This document shows, in pieces, positions 62,123-64,000 of a DNA stretch of 64,000 bases. Source of the stretch: Acidobacteriota bacterium (GTDB lineage: Bacteria; Acidobacteriota; Terriglobia; Acidiferrales; UBA7541). The notes beneath the pieces are model-generated. The model did no database searches. It saw nothing but the letters and a program-made list of their open reading frames with translations, and had not been told where the DNA came from. Numbering within the stretch: the first letter of the stretch is position 1; each line of letters opens with the position of its first letter. The position numbers were made by a program, and so were the translations under genes. The stretch is from assembly GCA_013289855.1 (NCBI GenBank), contig JABCZD010000012.1:62001-126000 (forward strand), in the 5' to 3' direction.

Positions 62123-62480
62123 TGGGGCGGGGCAAAAACTCCTTCACGAAGAGTCGGACGCAGCAAAAGTGCAACACAACATTGTAGTTAGAACCGGCCG
62201 CCAAAGTGTTACGGAATATTTACAATTGTCGTACCCAGTGTTCCAAGACGAAAGCACCAGACGAATACGCAAGACGAATACGTAGGACAAATGGACAGGA
62301 CAAAGTCCGGTGCGAAAGAACAGTCCAGCCGCAGGGATTCGCAGCGTCGGATGCGCAACAAAGGGGCCCTTGCAACGAGCGGCTTGAATTACCCTGCGCC
62401 AACACGGTAAGGTCAATGGTGTCCCAGCGAGACGGGAAGCTAGGGGAATGCCGGAAGGACGGCAAATCCGCGCTCGCCGT

Positions 62481-62580
62481 GTCGGTCCAAGTCGCTTCGC
62501 GACGGTTCGAGTCGGTTCGAGACAGTTCGTGTCGATTCAAGACGGTCTGAGACGGTTCGTGTCGATTCAAGACGGTTCGA
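62481..62580. repeat. Ten tandem copies of a decamer
   Basis: Ten successive 10-bp units follow the consensus GWCGRTTCGA (for example GACGGTTCGA, GTCGGTTCGA, GACAGTTCGT, GTCGATTCAA); units 5-7 and 8-10 also form a 30-bp higher-order repeat (62521-62550 against 62551-62580). The spacing is exact, with no insertions. It lies 28 bp before the sensor kinase start. The rest of the gap 62123-62480 has an AGACGAATACG duplication (62259-62269, 62272-62282) and no gene. Confidence 0.85.
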
Positions 62581-62607
62581 GTTGCAGCGAAAAAATTGCA
62601 CGCGATC

Positions 62608-64000
62608 ATGACCATCACTTCTGCAAATATCGCTGAGTCGCCTGCGTCCGCCATCGCGGCGCTGGAAGAACTTGCGCGATTAGCCTCGCTGCAAGCCAGC
62701 GTGAGCGTGGCGCTGGTGGAAGCCACGTCCATGTCGGAGATGCTGGCACGCTGCGCGGAAGCCATCGTGCGCGAACTTAGCGTGGCGTTTGCGCGCGTGT
62801 GGACGCTGAGCGACGATCAGACCACGCTCGAATTGCGCGCCAGCGCGGGAGCGGACGCGACAATTAATGGCGCGCAGCAAAACCGCATTCCCGTTGGGCA
62901 ATTCAAGATCGGAAAAATTGCCAAAGAACATGTGCCGTTGCTGACCAATTCGATCGCCGGCGATCCGCAAATCCACGATCAGGAATGGGCCAAGCGCGAA
63001 GGTTTGGTGGCGTTCGCGGGACATCCGTTGCTGGTGGACGATCGCCTGGTCGGCGTATTGGCGGTGTTTTCGCGCAGCGCGTTGCCCGCCGCAACGCTGA
63101 GCACGCTGGGCGCGGTGGCCAATGCGATCGCGCTGGGCATCGAACGAAAAACGTCCGAGCAGTCGCTGCTGCTGCGCAACGAAGAATTGGTGGGCATTCA
63201 GAATCAGCTGGAATCGCGCGTGAGCGAACGCACCGCGCAACTGGAAATGCAAATCCTGGAACGCAAACGTTTTGAAGATAGTTTGCGTGAGTTGACCAGC
63301 CGGCTGCTGCAATTGCAGGACGAAGAACGGCGCCGTATCGCGCGCGAACTGCACGACAGCGCGGGCCAAACGCTGGCGGCGCTGGGGATGAATGTTTCCA
63401 AGCTGCATCGCGTGCTGGCGAAGTCGAATCCGGAATTGCGCGAGACCACCACCGATAGCATGCAGCTGATCGAAGAGTTGTCCACGGAGATTCGCACACT
63501 ATCTTACCTTTTGCATCCGCCGCTGCTGGACGAATCGGGGCTGGCGTCCGCGCTGAGCTGGTACACCGAGGGACTGACGGCGCGCAGCAAAATCGTCGTG
63601 GATCTGCAGGTGTCGCCGGAGATTGGAAGAATGCATCCGGACCTGGAGACGGCGATTTTCCGCATCGTGCAGGAATGCCTGACGAATATTCATCGCCACT
63701 CGGGAAGTCCCACCGCGGAAATTCGTATTCGACGCGAGAATGGTGACGTGCGCGTGGAAGTCGCAGACCAGGGAAAAGGTTTGCAGGTGGCGGAATCCGC
63801 CGGGACCATGAAGTCGCGCGCGGGCGTCGGGTTGCGCGGCATGCAAGAAAGAGTCCGCCAACTGGGCGGCACGCTGGAAATTGTGAGCGCGGGCGCAGAC
63901 ACCCCGTCCGGGTCTTCGCTGGGCGCTTCGGCGGATGCTTCGACAAGCAGCCGGGGCACGCGGGTGATTGCGGTTCTGCCGTTCGCCCCACGGAGTGAAG
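62608..64000 (+). CDS. GAF-domain histidine kinase of the HisKA_3 type, 3' end outside window
   Basis: The frame is open from ATG 62608 to the edge (464 codons visible). An N-terminal GAF domain (about 35-180: LARCAEAIVRELSVAFARVWTLS, GLVAFAGHPLLVDDRLVGVLAVFS) is followed by a coiled linker, then the HisKA_3 motif EERRRIARELHDSAGQTLAALG, with the acceptor His in RELHD. HATPase motifs include VQECLTNIHRHS and VADQGKGL, and GVGLRGMQERV. NarL-family response regulators usually pair with such kinases; none is visible before the edge. A cytoplasmic sensor without membrane segments. Confidence 0.92.
   Translation, partial: MTITSANIAESPASAIAALEELARLASLQASVSVALVEATSMSEMLARCAEAIVRELSVAFARVWTLSDDQTTLELRASAGADATINGAQQNRIPVGQFKIGKIAKEHVPLLTNSIAGDPQIHDQEWAKREGLVAFAGHPLLVDDRLVGVLAVFSRSALPAATLSTLGAVANAIALGIERKTSEQSLLLRNEELVGIQNQLESRVSERTAQLEMQILERKRFEDSLRELTSRLLQLQDEERRRIARELHDSAGQTLAALGMNVSKLHRVLAKSNPELRETTTDSMQLIEELSTEIRTLSYLLHPPLLDESGLASALSWYTEGLTARSKIVVDLQVSPEIGRMHPDLETAIFRIVQECLTNIHRHSGSPTAEIRIRRENGDVRVEVADQGKGLQVAESAGTMKSRAGVGLRGMQERVRQLGGTLEIVSAGADTPSGSSLGASADASTSSRGTRVIAVLPFAPRSE

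Noticed and set aside
62481-62580. CRISPR array
   Set aside because: Units are contiguous 10-mers without spacers and no cas genes are present.
62220-62765. 181-codon minus-strand frame with a decapeptide repeat
   Set aside because: The peptide repeat is the decamer DNA array read as codons, and the frame runs antisense into the kinase gene.
62903-63991. 362-codon minus-strand frame
   Set aside because: Antisense to the GAF/HisKA_3 kinase, whose motifs are all on the plus strand.

Overview
The window is high-GC, gene-dense chromosomal DNA from a diderm bacterium, most likely Acidobacteriota (Terriglobia-like). Signs of this are a FtsX/MacB-type orphan permease of the 'acidobacterial duplicated' kind (57466-60024), a secreted TldD/TldE-like pair, a cyclase-TolB-TPR protein, an OmpL-like porin and Mla/heptose genes that imply an outer membrane. 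No rRNA, CRISPR array, transposase or phage module was seen. The two outermost genes, a pullulanase at the left and a histidine kinase at the right, run off the window.

Layout. 1-4489: secreted pullulanase (minus) divergent from an unknown secreted protein with an internal duplication. 4552-8426: HtrA protease with a strong terminator, then a two-component pair. 8542-15008: a minus-strand run of rfaE2, mfd, a SurA/PrsA-like isomerase and a YhaM-like exonuclease. 15125-20147: plus-strand hydrolase, geranylgeranyl-reductase-like flavoprotein and an MsbA-like exporter flanked by inverted copies of a small palindromic repeat. 20235-24813: XRE regulator, glycine-zipper protein and a GH2 exo-beta-glucosaminidase. 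24975-26674: two toxin-antitoxin modules (MazEF, HigBA) beside a tRNA-Leu(CAA). 26882-28204: LplT-like transporter whose only in-frame ATG lies inside the tRNA.

28276-34544 is the most unusual part: a CHAD protein whose C-terminus resembles the HD domain of Ppx/GppA but has lost the HD dyad, a 520-nt gap holding a promoter and a long-range RNA helix, an orphan VapB-like antitoxin, then a minus-strand operon of two thymidylate-kinase-like proteins, Ppx/GppA and SixA. I read this as a polyphosphate-related module. It is followed by mlaE-mlaF-mlaD (lipid transport).

38129-46738: TIMP/NTR-like secreted protein, aroC, def-fmt, the TldD/TldE-like pair and a PASTA protein. 46797-54619: small secreted proteins, a PilZ-like protein, MerR-TPR regulator with Ku, a radical SAM enzyme and the cyclase-TPR protein. 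54751-64000: DoxX, porin, small membrane protein, the large permease, two overlapping convergent small genes, a PurD-like ATP-grasp protein, a decamer tandem repeat and a GAF/HisKA_3 sensor kinase.

All calls come from reading translated sequence and motifs by eye; family names rest on motif recognition, not on database searches.
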